The notes under the pieces are model-generated. The model made no database searches, was not told the origin of the DNA, and saw nothing but the letters and a program-made list of their open reading frames with translations. Positions 8,372 through 17,173 of a stretch of DNA of 59,141 bases are shown in pieces. The DNA comes from Alphaproteobacteria bacterium (lineage in GTDB: Bacteria > Pseudomonadota > Alphaproteobacteria > Acetobacterales > Acetobacteraceae). A program made the position numbers and the translations under genes. Positions within the stretch are counted from its first letter, which is position 1. Every line of letters starts with the position of its first letter. The DNA lies in assembly GCA_017307285.1 (NCBI GenBank), contig JAFKFI010000128.1, positions 1-59,141 on the forward strand. Direction: 5' to 3'.

Positions 8372-9139
8372 TCAGTGGACGTCCGACCACACCTTCCGCT
8401 TCACCACGTAGGTCAGGCCGGTCATCAGCACGAGAAACAGCACGACGCGCACGCCGATCTGCTTGCGCTGCACCATCTCGGGATTGGCCGCCCAGGTCAG
8501 GAAGGTGACGACGTCGTGCGCCTCCTGCTCGATCGTCGCCTTGGTGCCGTCCGCGTATTCAACTTGATCGGCCTGCAGCGGCTGCGGCATGGCGATCTGG
8601 TGGCCCGGGAAGTATTCGTTGTAGTTCATCCCCGACTGTAGATTGAAGCCCGGCGGCGGCTCCTTATAGCCGGTCAGAACCGCATAAACGAAGTCGGGGC
8701 CACCCGGCAGCGAGTTGACCATGAGCGACTGGTCGGGCGGCAATGCGCCATTGTTGGCGGCACGCGCCGCCTTCTCATTGGGGAACGGGGACCTGAAGGG
8801 GCTGGACGGCAATGCCGGCCCGGTGATCGGCTCACCCTGATCGTTCAACCCGAGCGGCACGGTGTTGTGCGACGCCACCGCCTTGATCTGCTCGGGCGTG
8901 AGCCCGATGCCGGCGAGGTCGCGGTAATGCAGCAGCCTCATCGAATGGCAGTTCGAGCACACGGATTCGTAGACCTGGAAGCCGCGTTGCGCCGCCGCGA
9001 GGTCAAAAGTGCCGAACAACCCGGAGAAGCTCCATTTCTGCGCGGGCGGCGTTGGCGCCTCGGCCTCCTGCGCCAGGGCGGGGCCGGCGGCAAGCGCGCC
9101 GACGAGAGCGCCCAGCAGGGCAAAACGGGCGAGGCGCAT
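8372..9139 (-). CDS. petC: Cytochrome c1 of the bc1 complex
   Basis: Membrane-anchored c-type cytochrome that passes electrons from the Rieske protein to soluble cytochrome c. The 255-aa protein has a signal peptide ending near ALAQ (about 24), the heme site CSNCH (61-65), the adjacent MRLLHYRDL, a YNEYFPGHQIAMPQ segment supplying the distal Met ligand, and a C-terminal transmembrane anchor (about 228-248). The ATG (9137-9139) shares one base with the petB stop (TGATG), so translation is coupled. In some relatives petB and petC are fused as fbcH-like genes; here they are separate. Confidence 0.96.
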   Translation of the reverse strand: MRLARFALLGALVGALAAGPALAQEAEAPTPPAQKWSFSGLFGTFDLAAAQRGFQVYESVCSNCHSMRLLHYRDLAGIGLTPEQIKAVASHNTVPLGLNDQGEPITGPALPSSPFRSPFPNEKAARAANNGALPPDQSLMVNSLPGGPDFVYAVLTGYKEPPPGFNLQSGMNYNEYFPGHQIAMPQPLQADQVEYADGTKATIEQEAHDVVTFLTWAANPEMVQRKQIGVRVVLFLVLMTGLTYVVKRKVWSDVH

Positions 9140-10419
9140 CACGGCTTCTCCATCGGCTTGGCAGGGGCGCGACCAGGCAGCGGTCCACCACCGCTCCCTC
9201 CGGGCCCGATCACCGGCCGGCTGATGCTCTCCGGCAGCGGCCGCGGCCGCTCCAGCTTGCCCAGGATCGGCAGGATCACCAGGAAGTGCAGGAAGTAATA
9301 GGTCGTGGCGACGCGGCCGATGACCACCCAGATGCCCTCGGGCTTGTGCGCGCCGACGAAGCCGAGCGCGATCACCGAGATCACCAGCAGGAAGATAAGC
9401 TGACGGTAGATCGGGCGGAACCGCGCGCTGCGCACCGGGCTGGTGTCGAGCCAGGGCAGCACGAACAGCACCGCGATCGAGCCGAACATCATGACCACGC
9501 CGCCGAGCTTGTCCGGCACCGAGCGGAGAATGGCGTAGAACGGCAGGAAGTACCATTCCGGCACGATATCCGCCGGCGTCTGCAGCGGGTTGGCGGGGAG
9601 GAAGTTGTTCGGATCACCGAGGAAGTTCGGGAAGAAGAACACCAGGATGGCGAAGATCAGCAGGAACACGCAGGTCCCGACGCTGTCCTTGATCGTGTAG
9701 TACGGGTGGAACGGCACCGTGTCCTGCGGGCCCTTCACGTCGATGCCGAGCGGGTTGTTCGAGCCGGTGATGTGCAGCGCCGCGATATGCAGGAACACGA
9801 CGCCGACCAGCACGAACGGCAGCAGATAGTGCAGGCTGAAGAAGCGGTTGAGCGTCGGGTTGTCCACGCTGAACCCGCCCCACAGCCAGGTCACGATCGA
9901 CTCTCCGACGAGCGGGATGGCGGAGAACAGGTTGGTGATGACCGTCGCACCCCAGTACGACATCTGCCCCCAGGGCAGCACGTAGCCCATGAACGCCGTC
10001 GCCATCATGATCAGCAGCAACAGGACGCCGATGATCCACAGCAGCTCGCGGGGGTATTTGTAGGAGCCGTAATACAGCCCGCGGAAGATGTGGATGTAGA
10101 CCACGATGAAGAACATCGAGGCGCCGTTCTGGTGCACGTAGCGCAGCAGCCAGCCATAGTTCACGTCGCGCATGATGCGCTGCACGCTGTCGAAGGCGAG
10201 GCCGGTGTTCGGCACGTAGTTCATCGCCAGGAAGATGCCGGTGGCGATCATGATCATCAGGGCGATCATCGCCAGCGCGCCGAAATTCCAGAAATAGTTG
10301 AAGTTTTTCGGCGTCGGGAAGGTGCCGTACTCGCGCTGCATCAGCGTGAAGACGGGCATTCGCGTGTCGATCCAGTTGATCACTGGATTCTTCATGTCAC
10401 TCTTGTTCAGACCGGCCAT
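9139..10419 (-). CDS. petB: Cytochrome b of the bc1 complex
   Basis: Core subunit of ubiquinol-cytochrome c reductase, carrying hemes bL and bH and the Qo and Qi quinone sites. The 426-aa product shows eight hydrophobic segments, the heme-ligand helices around [18 protein letters not shown] and the later IAALHITGS region, and the Qo motif [14 protein letters not shown]. The C-terminus ends in a Pro/Arg/Gly-rich tail. It sits between petA (upstream, 83 bases) and petC (one-base overlap), the normal petABC order. Confidence 0.97.
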   Translation of the reverse strand: MAGLNKSDMKNPVINWIDTRMPVFTLMQREYGTFPTPKNFNYFWNFGALAMIALMIMIATGIFLAMNYVPNTGLAFDSVQRIMRDVNYGWLLRYVHQNGASMFFIVVYIHIFRGLYYGSYKYPRELLWIIGVLLLLIMMATAFMGYVLPWGQMSYWGATVITNLFSAIPLVGESIVTWLWGGFSVDNPTLNRFFSLHYLLPFVLVGVVFLHIAALHITGSNNPLGIDVKGPQDTVPFHPYYTIKDSVGTCVFLLIFAILVFFFPNFLGDPNNFLPANPLQTPADIVPEWYFLPFYAILRSVPDKLGGVVMMFGSIAVLFVLPWLDTSPVRSARFRPIYRQLIFLLVISVIALGFVGAHKPEGIWVVIGRVATTYYFLHFLVILPILGKLERPRPLPESISRPVIGPGGSGGGPLPGRAPAKPMEKP

Positions 10420-10502
10420 CGTATGGACCTCGTGGAATTGCGCCTCGGCTTCAGCCGATCTTGAGTTGCGGCTTGGTCAGCCGATGAGGGGTGGCGGCTC
10501 TG

Positions 10503-11072
10503 TCAGCCGATCTTGATCTTGGTGTCGCTCTCGAAAGCGTAGGGCGGCAGCCAGAGATTGAGCGGCGCCGGCCCGTGCCGCACGCGGCCGACCGTGTCGT
10601 ACTGGCTGCCGTGGCACGGGCAGAACCAGCCGCCCCATTCGCCGCGCGGGTCGGTCGGCTTGTTGCCGAGCGGGATGCAGCCCAGATGGGTGCAGATGCC
10701 GATCAGGATGATCCACTGATGATGGTTGGGCTTCACCCGATCCGCAGCGGGGATCGGCTCGATGAGCTGGTTCAGCGGCGTGTTCGCCGCCTCGTCGTAT
10801 TCCTTCGTGGTCAGGTGGCGCACGAAGATCGGCTTGCCGCGCCAGACCACCGTGATGCCCATGCCCTCGGTGATCGGCGTCAGGTCCACCTCGACCGAGG
10901 ACAGCGCCAGCACATCCCGCGAGGGATTCATCGAATCGATGAACGGCCAGGCGATGGCGCACACCCCGATCGCGGCCCCGGCCCCGAGTGTGAGCTTCAG
11001 GAAATCCCGCTTGGAGACGATATCAGGCTGACCATGCTGGGCGACTGTCGCGGAGGCGGACGATTCGGCCAT
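10503..11072 (-). CDS. petA: Ubiquinol-cytochrome c reductase Rieske iron-sulfur subunit
   Basis: Rieske [2Fe-2S] subunit of the bc1 complex. The 189-aa protein opens with a Tat-like signal/anchor (SKRDFLK, about 20-26, followed by a hydrophobic helix to about 45). It carries the cluster motifs CTHLGC (Cys127, His129, Cys132) and CPCHGS (Cys151, Cys153, His154). The start at 11070-11072 follows GAGGGTAAG on the coding strand; the frame is open further upstream but no upstream residues resemble the family. First gene of petABC; about 200 bases separate it from the divergent hemF. Confidence 0.97.
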   Translation of the reverse strand: MAESSASATVAQHGQPDIVSKRDFLKLTLGAGAAIGVCAIAWPFIDSMNPSRDVLALSSVEVDLTPITEGMGITVVWRGKPIFVRHLTTKEYDEAANTPLNQLIEPIPAADRVKPNHHQWIILIGICTHLGCIPLGNKPTDPRGEWGGWFCPCHGSQYDTVGRVRHGPAPLNLWLPPYAFESDTKIKIG

Positions 11073-11270
11073 CTTACCCTCGATCCCGCCCCGGTCGCCC
11101 GAAGCGGCAGTTGTACGGATCGGTCCGGGGGGCCGGACCGGCAGACACGCGGCTGGGCTCGCAACCTCGAACCCCCGGCTGCGAGCGGCGCGCATACTAG
11201 GAGCGAGGCTTCGCCCCTGCAACACGGTCGCCCGCGACGCTAACTTGCGCGGAGTCCTGGAACGCCCTTC

Positions 11271-12157
11271 ATGTCGCAACCCCCGCTTGTCTCACCCCCG
11301 CACGAGACGCTCAAGGCCCCGGCCCGCGCCTGGTTCGAGGCGCTGCGCGACCGCATCTGCACCGCCTTCGAGGCCATCGAGGACGCGCAGGCCGGCCCGC
11401 TCGCCGAACACCCGCCCGGCCGCTTCGTCCGCACCCCCTGGCAACGCCCCACCCCGGACGGCACCGACGGCGGCGGCGGGGTGATGAGCGTCATGCGCGG
11501 CCGGGTGTTCGAGAAGGTCGGCGTCAATGTCTCCACCGTGGCCGGCGAATTCAGTCCCGAGTTCCGCGGCCAGATCCAGGGCGCCGAGCAGGACCCACGC
11601 TTCTGGGCCAGCGGCATCAGCCTGGTCGCGCATATGCAGAGCCCGCTGGTCCCAGCGGTCCACATGAACACCCGCATGCTGATCACCACGCGCGGCTGGT
11701 TCGGCGGCGGCGCCGATCTCACGCCGATGCGCCCGGACTCAGCCGAGGCGCGGGAGGACGCGGCCGAGTTTCACGCCGCCCTGAAGGCCGCCTGCGACCG
11801 TCACGATCCGGCCTACTATCCCGAGTACAAGGCGTGGTGCGACCGCTACTTCTACCTGCCGCACCGCGACGAGCCGCGCGGTGCCGGCGCGACCACCTGG
11901 CGAGCGGCGACGCCGAGGCCGACTTCGCCTTCGTCCGCGACGTCGGCGAGGCGTTCCTCGGCGTTTATCCCCGCATCGTCCGCCGCCGCATGGCCAAACC
12001 CTGGACGCCGGCCGATCGCGAGCACCAGCTGGTCCGCCGCGGCCGCTATGTCGAGTTCAACCTGATCCACGACCGCGGCACGCTGTTCGGCCTCAAGACC
12101 GGCGGCAATGTCGAGGCCATCCTGATGAGCCTGCCGCCGGAGGTGCGCTGGCCCTGA
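11271..12157 (+). pseudogene. hemF: Aerobic coproporphyrinogen III oxidase, frameshifted and 3'-truncated
   Basis: HemF decarboxylates coproporphyrinogen III to protoporphyrinogen IX in heme synthesis. The first frame (to about 11890) is a good Hem[44 protein letters not shown] and [12 protein letters not shown]. After DEPRG the family reads about VGGIFYDHL; here the frame runs into ATTWRAATP, while the next frame resumes with [22 protein letters not shown] and continues to [20 protein letters not shown]. The fit is a loss of about 10 bases near 11889. The second frame stops at SLPPEVRWP, about 25 residues short of the usual HemF end. Two lesions argue for a dead gene; an assembly error at the first site is possible. 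Confidence 0.85.
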
Positions 12158-12170
12158 GCGGCGCTGCCGA

Positions 12171-12953
12171 TCAGATCGGCTCCGGGATGTTGGTCAGGTA
12201 GACGTCAGGATAGATTTCGCCCACCGTGCGCAAGCCGAGCTCATCCCTCGCCGCACGGATGGATACGAGGTTATGCTCGAAGGCCTCCACCTGGAGCACG
12301 GCACGATTGCGCGCCAGCGTCCTCCGCATGCCGTGCAGCACCGCGTGCTCTTCGCCCTCCACGTCGATCTTGGCGATGATCGTCCAGCCCTCGAAGTCGA
12401 ACGCATCGTCGATCGCGACCATCGGCACCTCGCGCCTCGTCGAACCCGGGCCGTCCGCCATGCTGATTCCTGCGCGGTTCCCGGTTGGGTGCGACTCGCT
12501 TTGGGTGAACCAGGTCCGGCCCGAGCGATCCGACACGGCCTCATGGCGGACTTCGATGCGCGAGCCAGCGTTCAGGAACAGATTGGCCGCCAGTTGCCGT
12601 GCGTTGCGCTCGTCGGGTTCAAATGCAACGACCCGGTCGAACAGCATGGAGCGGTCCATCAAGAGCGCGTAGAGACCGAAATAAGCGCCAATGTCCAGGA
12701 ACACGCATCGCGCGGCATCGGACCCGCGGCAATGGCGCGTATGGTCGAGCAAGGCCGACAGCTGGCGTGGCTCCCAGGCGCCATTCTCGATGATGCACCT
12801 GTCCACCAGCGATGTCGGATCGAGCAGCAGGTTCAGGCCCTGTCGGTGATAGACCGCCGGCTTTGATCCGGGCCAGCCGAACGTCTTCGCGACGGATACC
12901 CCAGTGAAACGGGCACGATTGCGCCATCTGGCGAGGTCGGCGGCTCTCAGCAT
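12171..12953 (-). CDS. FkbM family methyltransferase
   Basis: SAM-dependent O-methyltransferase of the FkbM family, typically acting on sugar or polyketide hydroxyls. The 260-aa product contains VFLDIGAYFGLYALLM (SAM-binding motif I, about residues 100-115), VVAFEPDERNARQL (motif II) and IIAKIDVEGEEHAVL, the FkbM Asp/Glu signature. The start at 12953 (MLRAADLARWR) avoids overlap with emrB; in-frame starts further upstream lie inside emrB. It follows emrB by 49 bases in the same direction and converges with the hemF remnant 13 bases away. The substrate cannot be told from the context. Confidence 0.85.
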   Translation of the reverse strand: MLRAADLARWRNRARFTGVSVAKTFGWPGSKPAVYHRQGLNLLLDPTSLVDRCIIENGAWEPRQLSALLDHTRHCRGSDAARCVFLDIGAYFGLYALLMDRSMLFDRVVAFEPDERNARQLAANLFLNAGSRIEVRHEAVSDRSGRTWFTQSESHPTGNRAGISMADGPGSTRREVPMVAIDDAFDFEGWTIIAKIDVEGEEHAVLHGMRRTLARNRAVLQVEAFEHNLVSIRAARDELGLRTVGEIYPDVYLTNIPEPI

Positions 12954-13002
12954 GACCTTAAGGATATGCCATTCCTCCGCACCCGACCAGCACGACCAAA
13001 CC

Positions 13003-14583
13003 TCAGTGCCCAGCCGGCTCCCCGCCGGAAATGCTCGGGCGGAACAGGAAGGCGAACGGCACAACGCAGAACGCCGCGATGGCGCAAACTAGGAACACAT
13101 CAAGATAGGCCAGGATCGCCGCCTGCTGGTTGAGCGTCTGGTTGATCATCCCGAGCGCACCATTGGCCGACTCTCCGAGCGAGCGCAGCGTTTCGGAGTA
13201 TTGCGACAGCAGATGCTGATAGGGTTGGCTGAACGGCGTGAGGTGCTCGGCCAGATAGGCGCGATGCACCTGCGTCTGCTCCGCGACCATCGCCGTCGAC
13301 AGCGAGATGCCGACCGAGCCCGCGATGTTGCGCAGCATCGTGTAGAGCGCGCTGGCGTCGGCGTTGAGCTCCTTGGGTAAGGTCGAATAGGTGATCGTGC
13401 TGTTCGGCACGAACAGGAAGGCGAGACCGAAGGTCTGCGCTGCCCGGATCGTTGCGAGCGTGAAGAAGTCGATATTCGGCGTCAGCCGGTGCGCGTAGAG
13501 CAACGCGCAGCCCAGCGAGAAAAAGCCGAACGCGATGATGTAGCGCGTCTGCACGTGCGGCAGCAGCACCTTGCCGACGATCGGGATAAGGAACACGACG
13601 AGCAGTGCGCCGGGCGACAGCAGCAAGCCCGCGAGCAGCGCCGTGTAGCCGAGATGCTGTTGTGCCAGCTGCGGGATCAGCACCGCGCTGGAATAGAGGA
13701 TCGCGCCGATGGCGAAGATCACCAGCGATCCCACGGCGAAATTCCGGTCGGCGTAGACTCGCAGATCGACCACCGGCTTGTCGGTATAGAGCAGCCAGCC
13801 GATCGCGCCCGCGATGCCGGCGAAGGCGAGAAACGCGAACATCACGATGCTCGGCGAGCCGAACCAATCGTTGTCCTCGCCGCGATCGAGCATCACCTCG
13901 AGGCAGCCGAGGCCGAGCGCGATCAGCCCAAGGCCGATATAGTCCACGCGCTTGTCGCCATATTTGTGCTCGCGCACCACCCAGGGCGGGTCCTCCACCA
14001 ATCGCGCAACCGCGAAGAAGGTGAACACGCCGACCGGCAAATTGATGAGGAAGATCCAGCGCCAGGAATAATTGTCGGTGATCCAACCGCCGAGCGTCGG
14101 GCCGACGATGGGTGCCACGATCACCGCAACAGCGACGATCGAGAACGCCCGCCCGCGCTGCGCCGGCTCGAACGTGTCGAGGATGATCGATTGCTGGTTG
14201 GGCTGCAGCCCACCGCCGAAGAAGCCTTGCAGCAGCCGGAAGATGATCATCTCGCCGAGGCTGGTCGCCATCCCGCATAAAAAGGAGCAGGCGGTGAACA
14301 TGGCGATGCAGATGAGGAAATACCGCTTGCGCCCGACCAGGCGGCCGATCCAGCCCGATATCGGCAGCACGATGCCGTTGGCGATCAGGTAGGAGGTGAG
14401 CGTCCAGGTCGCCTCGTCATAGCTCGCCGCGACGGAGCCCGCGATGTGCGGCAGCGAGACGTTGACGATGGTGGTGTCGAGCACCTCCATGAACGCCGCT
14501 AGCGTCACCACCACCGCGATCACCCACCGGTTCCCGCGCGGTCGCCAGGAGGCGTCGCGCTCCTCCTGCGTGCCGCCGCTCAT
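13003..14583 (-). CDS. emrB: DHA2-family MFS multidrug efflux permease (EmrB-like)
   Basis: Inner-membrane proton-driven drug exporter of 526 aa with about 14 transmembrane segments, the DHA2 count. The start MSGGTQEERD is followed by VTLAAFMEVLDTTIVNVSLP, the diagnostic DHA2 motif in helix 1. Further motifs are YLIANGIVLPISGWIGRLVGRKR (motif A) and PIVGPTLGGWITDNYSWRW (motif C). It overlaps the membrane-fusion protein gene by 4 bases (ATGA), so the two form one unit; the outer-membrane partner is not in the window. Confidence 0.95.
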   Translation of the reverse strand: MSGGTQEERDASWRPRGNRWVIAVVVTLAAFMEVLDTTIVNVSLPHIAGSVAASYDEATWTLTSYLIANGIVLPISGWIGRLVGRKRYFLICIAMFTACSFLCGMATSLGEMIIFRLLQGFFGGGLQPNQQSIILDTFEPAQRGRAFSIVAVAVIVAPIVGPTLGGWITDNYSWRWIFLINLPVGVFTFFAVARLVEDPPWVVREHKYGDKRVDYIGLGLIALGLGCLEVMLDRGEDNDWFGSPSIVMFAFLAFAGIAGAIGWLLYTDKPVVDLRVYADRNFAVGSLVIFAIGAILYSSAVLIPQLAQQHLGYTALLAGLLLSPGALLVVFLIPIVGKVLLPHVQTRYIIAFGFFSLGCALLYAHRLTPNIDFFTLATIRAAQTFGLAFLFVPNSTITYSTLPKELNADASALYTMLRNIAGSVGISLSTAMVAEQTQVHRAYLAEHLTPFSQPYQHLLSQYSETLRSLGESANGALGMINQTLNQQAAILAYLDVFLVCAIAAFCVVPFAFLFRPSISGGEPAGH

Positions 14584-15779
14584 TTGAGATGCACGGTCGG
14601 CGTCACGGAAATCCCGAGCGGCAGCATCATGTCGGGCGGCAGGCCGTGGTCGATATCGATCTTCACCGGCACGCGGCGCACGATCTTGACGAAATTGCCG
14701 GTGGCGTTCTCCGGCGGCAGCGCGGCGAATTGCGCCCCGGAGCCGAGCTGGATGCTATCGACGTGGCCGGTGAGCTTGAGGTCGGGATAGGCGTCGACCG
14801 AGATGTCCACCTTCTGCCCCGGCCGAATTCGGTCGAGCTGTGTCTCCTTGAAGTTGGCGACGATCCACACGTCCGGCGTCACGACAGAAAAGATCGCCTG
14901 GCCGGACTGCACGAGATTGCCCTTCTCGATGCGCCGCTGCGTGATCCAGCCCTCCTGCGGCGCGGTGATCTTGGTCCAGGAGAGATTGAGATTGGCTTGC
15001 GCGAGCTGCGCGCGGGCTTGCTCCACCTGGCCTTCCAACTGATGCACCTGCGCCTCCGCCTGGGCGATCAGCTGCGGCACCAGGTCGTTCTCCCGCACCT
15101 GCGCCTCGGCCTGCTCGACTTGCGCCTGAGCGGTGCGCAGATTGGCGGTGGAGGTGTCGATGTTCTGCTGCGTCGTGGCGGCGCGCGGCACGCTGTGCTG
15201 GCGGTTATATTCCGCCTGCGCGTTGGCCAGTGCCGCACGCGCGCTGTCGAGCTGGGCGCGGGCGGCGGCGAGCTTGGCCGGATAACTGATCTTCGCCGTC
15301 TCCAGGCTGATTCGCCCGTTCTCGAGCTGCGCCTCGGCGACGCGGAGATTGCCCTCCGCCTGGTCCCGCGCCGCCTGAAAGTCGCGCGGATCGATGACCG
15401 CCAGCACCTGCCCGGCCTTCACCCGCTGGTTGTCGTTGACGTCGAGCGCGATGACGTATCCCGACACGTGCGGCGCGATCGTGACGGCGCGGCCGTCGGT
15501 ATAGGCGTCGTCGGTGCTTTCGAGGTCACGCGTGGAGAACCAATAGATCGCGCCGGCAATCAGGACCGCGACGACCACGATGGCGACGATGATGAGCGTC
15601 CAGGGCGAGCGCTTGCGGGGTTTCTCGTCCTTGCGCTCGTCGCGGTGCACATCCCGCTCGCGCCTGCCGTCCGGCTCGCGGCTCTGGCGTTCGTCCTCGC
15701 GCAGGCTTTCGGGATCGGTCGCCGAATCGTCGTGGCTATTCTTGCGCCCCCGTGCGGTGGTGTCGTGCTGATCGGCCAT
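14580..15779 (-). CDS. emrA: HlyD-family efflux periplasmic adaptor (EmrA-like)
   Basis: Membrane-fusion protein that links the EmrB-like permease to an outer-membrane channel. The 399-aa product has a charged cytosolic N-terminus, one transmembrane helix (about 60-80, WTLIIVAIVVVAVLIAGAIY), a split biotinyl-lipoyl domain (TDGRAVTIAPHVSGYV and the later TKITAPQEGWI) and an Ala/Gln-rich coiled-coil hairpin between them. The C-terminal beta-barrel contains LPPENATGNFVKIVRRVPV, typical of EmrA. The start is ATG 15777-15779. An inverted repeat about 160 bases upstream may carry its control. Confidence 0.95.
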   Translation of the reverse strand: MADQHDTTARGRKNSHDDSATDPESLREDERQSREPDGRRERDVHRDERKDEKPRKRSPWTLIIVAIVVVAVLIAGAIYWFSTRDLESTDDAYTDGRAVTIAPHVSGYVIALDVNDNQRVKAGQVLAVIDPRDFQAARDQAEGNLRVAEAQLENGRISLETAKISYPAKLAAARAQLDSARAALANAQAEYNRQHSVPRAATTQQNIDTSTANLRTAQAQVEQAEAQVRENDLVPQLIAQAEAQVHQLEGQVEQARAQLAQANLNLSWTKITAPQEGWITQRRIEKGNLVQSGQAIFSVVTPDVWIVANFKETQLDRIRPGQKVDISVDAYPDLKLTGHVDSIQLGSGAQFAALPPENATGNFVKIVRRVPVKIDIDHGLPPDMMLPLGISVTPTVHLK

Positions 15780-15939
15780 GCGGCTGCTCCGGCGGCGCGC
15801 ACGGAGGAACAGTCACGCTGCCCCGAGCACGCTGCGGCGCAACGCGGGGACGGGCAGGGCGGTTGCCGCTCGCGTAGCGCGCGACAGATCTGCGATGCTT
15901 TCCCACCGGCTCCTGGGAGTTTGCCCGCACCTCCCCGCT

Positions 15940-15976
15940 CACCTTTGCAATGCAATACCGAATGTACGCAAAGGTG
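15940..15976. promoter_or_regulatory. 9-bp inverted repeat upstream of the EmrAB-type operon
   Basis: CACCTTTGC (15940-15948) and GCAAAGGTG (15968-15976) are perfect reverse complements separated by 19 bases. On the emrA strand a TTGACC lies just upstream (complement of 15979-15984), compatible with a -35 element, but I see no convincing -10. Such symmetry fits a dimeric repressor site (TetR or MarR type); no regulator gene is adjacent, so this remains inference. Confidence 0.4.
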
Positions 15977-16036
15977 CGGGTCAAGCGAGGCGTCCGCCTG
16001 CCACAATCGGTAGGTCCCCGTTGCAGAAGTCAAGAT

Positions 16037-16798
16037 TTATGCACCGCCTGCACCCAGGAACTCTACGACTTTGGGCAGAACTGCGCTCCTCTCTTCAAAC
16101 GCCTTCCAATGTGAAAGACCCGGAAGTGAGAAAAACTGAGCGTGGGGGATATGTTCGCTTGCTGACCTCGCAGCCGCAAGCAAGGGGTCCGCCTCACCGG
16201 CGTAGAGGCAACACGGAATCATCATTGTCTCCAACACGTCGTCCATTGCTGGTCGGTCACCCGCAGCCGCCAGGAAGGCTTGTAGGTCGGCTTTACGCAG
16301 GCGGCCTTTGAGCCCTTCAGGAAGCGGCCCTGCGTCTGCCTCGAACGCGGCGACGGTCGCATCGCCTCCGCCGGCAGCCATGAGTCCCCGAATCGCGGAT
16401 CGGTATCCCGCCCCATCGCGTGCGTAGGGGTGCGCACCGCCGATCACTAACCGATGCACCCGATGAGGGGCGTATTTCGCCATGCCAAACCCGATGTAGC
16501 CACCCATCGAGTAGCCCCAGAAATGCGCCCGCTCGACTTCCACCGCGTCGAGCACCGAGGTCACGTCGCCGACCCGGTAATCGAGCGTGTAGGAAGCCTC
16601 GTCATGCGGCTTGTCGCTGTCGCCGTGCCCGCGTCCGTCAACCAAGATCAGGCGGTATTGTGTGGACAGGGTCGCGACATAGCCGAGTTCGTACCAATCA
16701 TCCAGAGAACACAGGAAACCGTGCTGAAGTACCAGGGGTGGCCCGGTGCCAGCGACCTCATAATGGATTTGGATCCCGGCATTGCTTGCATACGGCAC
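16037..16798 (-). CDS. Alpha/beta fold hydrolase
   Basis: A 253-aa alpha/beta hydrolase with no signal peptide. Motifs are LVLQHGFL (oxyanion HG), VDGRGHGDSDKP, the nucleophile elbow GYSMGG (Ser97), YAGEADPL (Asp) and GLSHWKAF (His). These place it with epoxide-hydrolase/esterase-like proteins of unknown substrate. I start at GTG (16796-16798), since AGGGAGGGGG lies directly upstream on its strand; the longer version from TTG 16828 would read through that ribosome-binding site. It precedes emrA in the same direction by about 257 bases but appears separately transcribed. Confidence 0.87.
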   Translation of the reverse strand: MPYASNAGIQIHYEVAGTGPPLVLQHGFLCSLDDWYELGYVATLSTQYRLILVDGRGHGDSDKPHDEASYTLDYRVGDVTSVLDAVEVERAHFWGYSMGGYIGFGMAKYAPHRVHRLVIGGAHPYARDGAGYRSAIRGLMAAGGGDATVAAFEADAGPLPEGLKGRLRKADLQAFLAAAGDRPAMDDVLETMMIPCCLYAGEADPLLAAARSASEHIPHAQFFSLPGLSHWKAFEERSAVLPKVVEFLGAGGA

Positions 16799-17173
16799 GC
16801 CCCCTCCCTTCTTTGCTTTTCCTTGCAAACTAGGACAAAAGCAGCGCTTTCAACTTGTGACTACGCTGGCGCAGAACTCACGAATTTCGCCGCGGAATCA
16901 GGCGCATGAAAGTAAAGGCCCTTTGGCACGCAATTCCGGTGTACAATGCGCCGGCGAAATACGGCTACACAAGGGTCGTCCCCGGGGCGGCAAGAGCGAG
17001 ACCGTTGACGCTCAGGCTTCGCAACGCACTAAGGTCGGATGCAGGAATTTTTCCCGACGTTCATGTGAGCGGGGCCAAAACCGACAGGGCGCAGCGCGAA
17101 GCCGGTTTCCGGTCGTTGGGCAACGCACGGGCGGACACCACCGCATCCATGACGGAGCGGGGCAAGCCTTGCC
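16799..17173. other. Intergenic stretch without a supported gene
   Basis: About 375 bases between the alpha/beta hydrolase start and the end of the ABC exporter. It is less GC-rich than its surroundings. A plus-strand frame opening at ATG 16906 (MKVKALWHAIPVYNAPAKYG) runs into the exporter on the other strand and resembles nothing I know. Its left part must carry the hydrolase promoter. A GGCAAG / CTTGCC mini-palindrome (17161-17173) precedes the ABC stop but is too tight to call a terminator. Confidence 0.5.

Noticed and set aside
9052-10464. 470-codon plus-strand frame over petB
   Set aside because: Shadow of cytochrome b on the other strand; His/Asp/Arg-rich and family-less.
12605-12635. 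GGGTTCAAATGC tRNA T-arm-like sequence
   Set aside because: It is inside the FkbM gene and no acceptor or anticodon stem can be drawn around it.
15778-16311. 177-codon plus-strand frame upstream of emrA
   Set aside because: It overlaps the minus-strand alpha/beta hydrolase and has no family-like residues.
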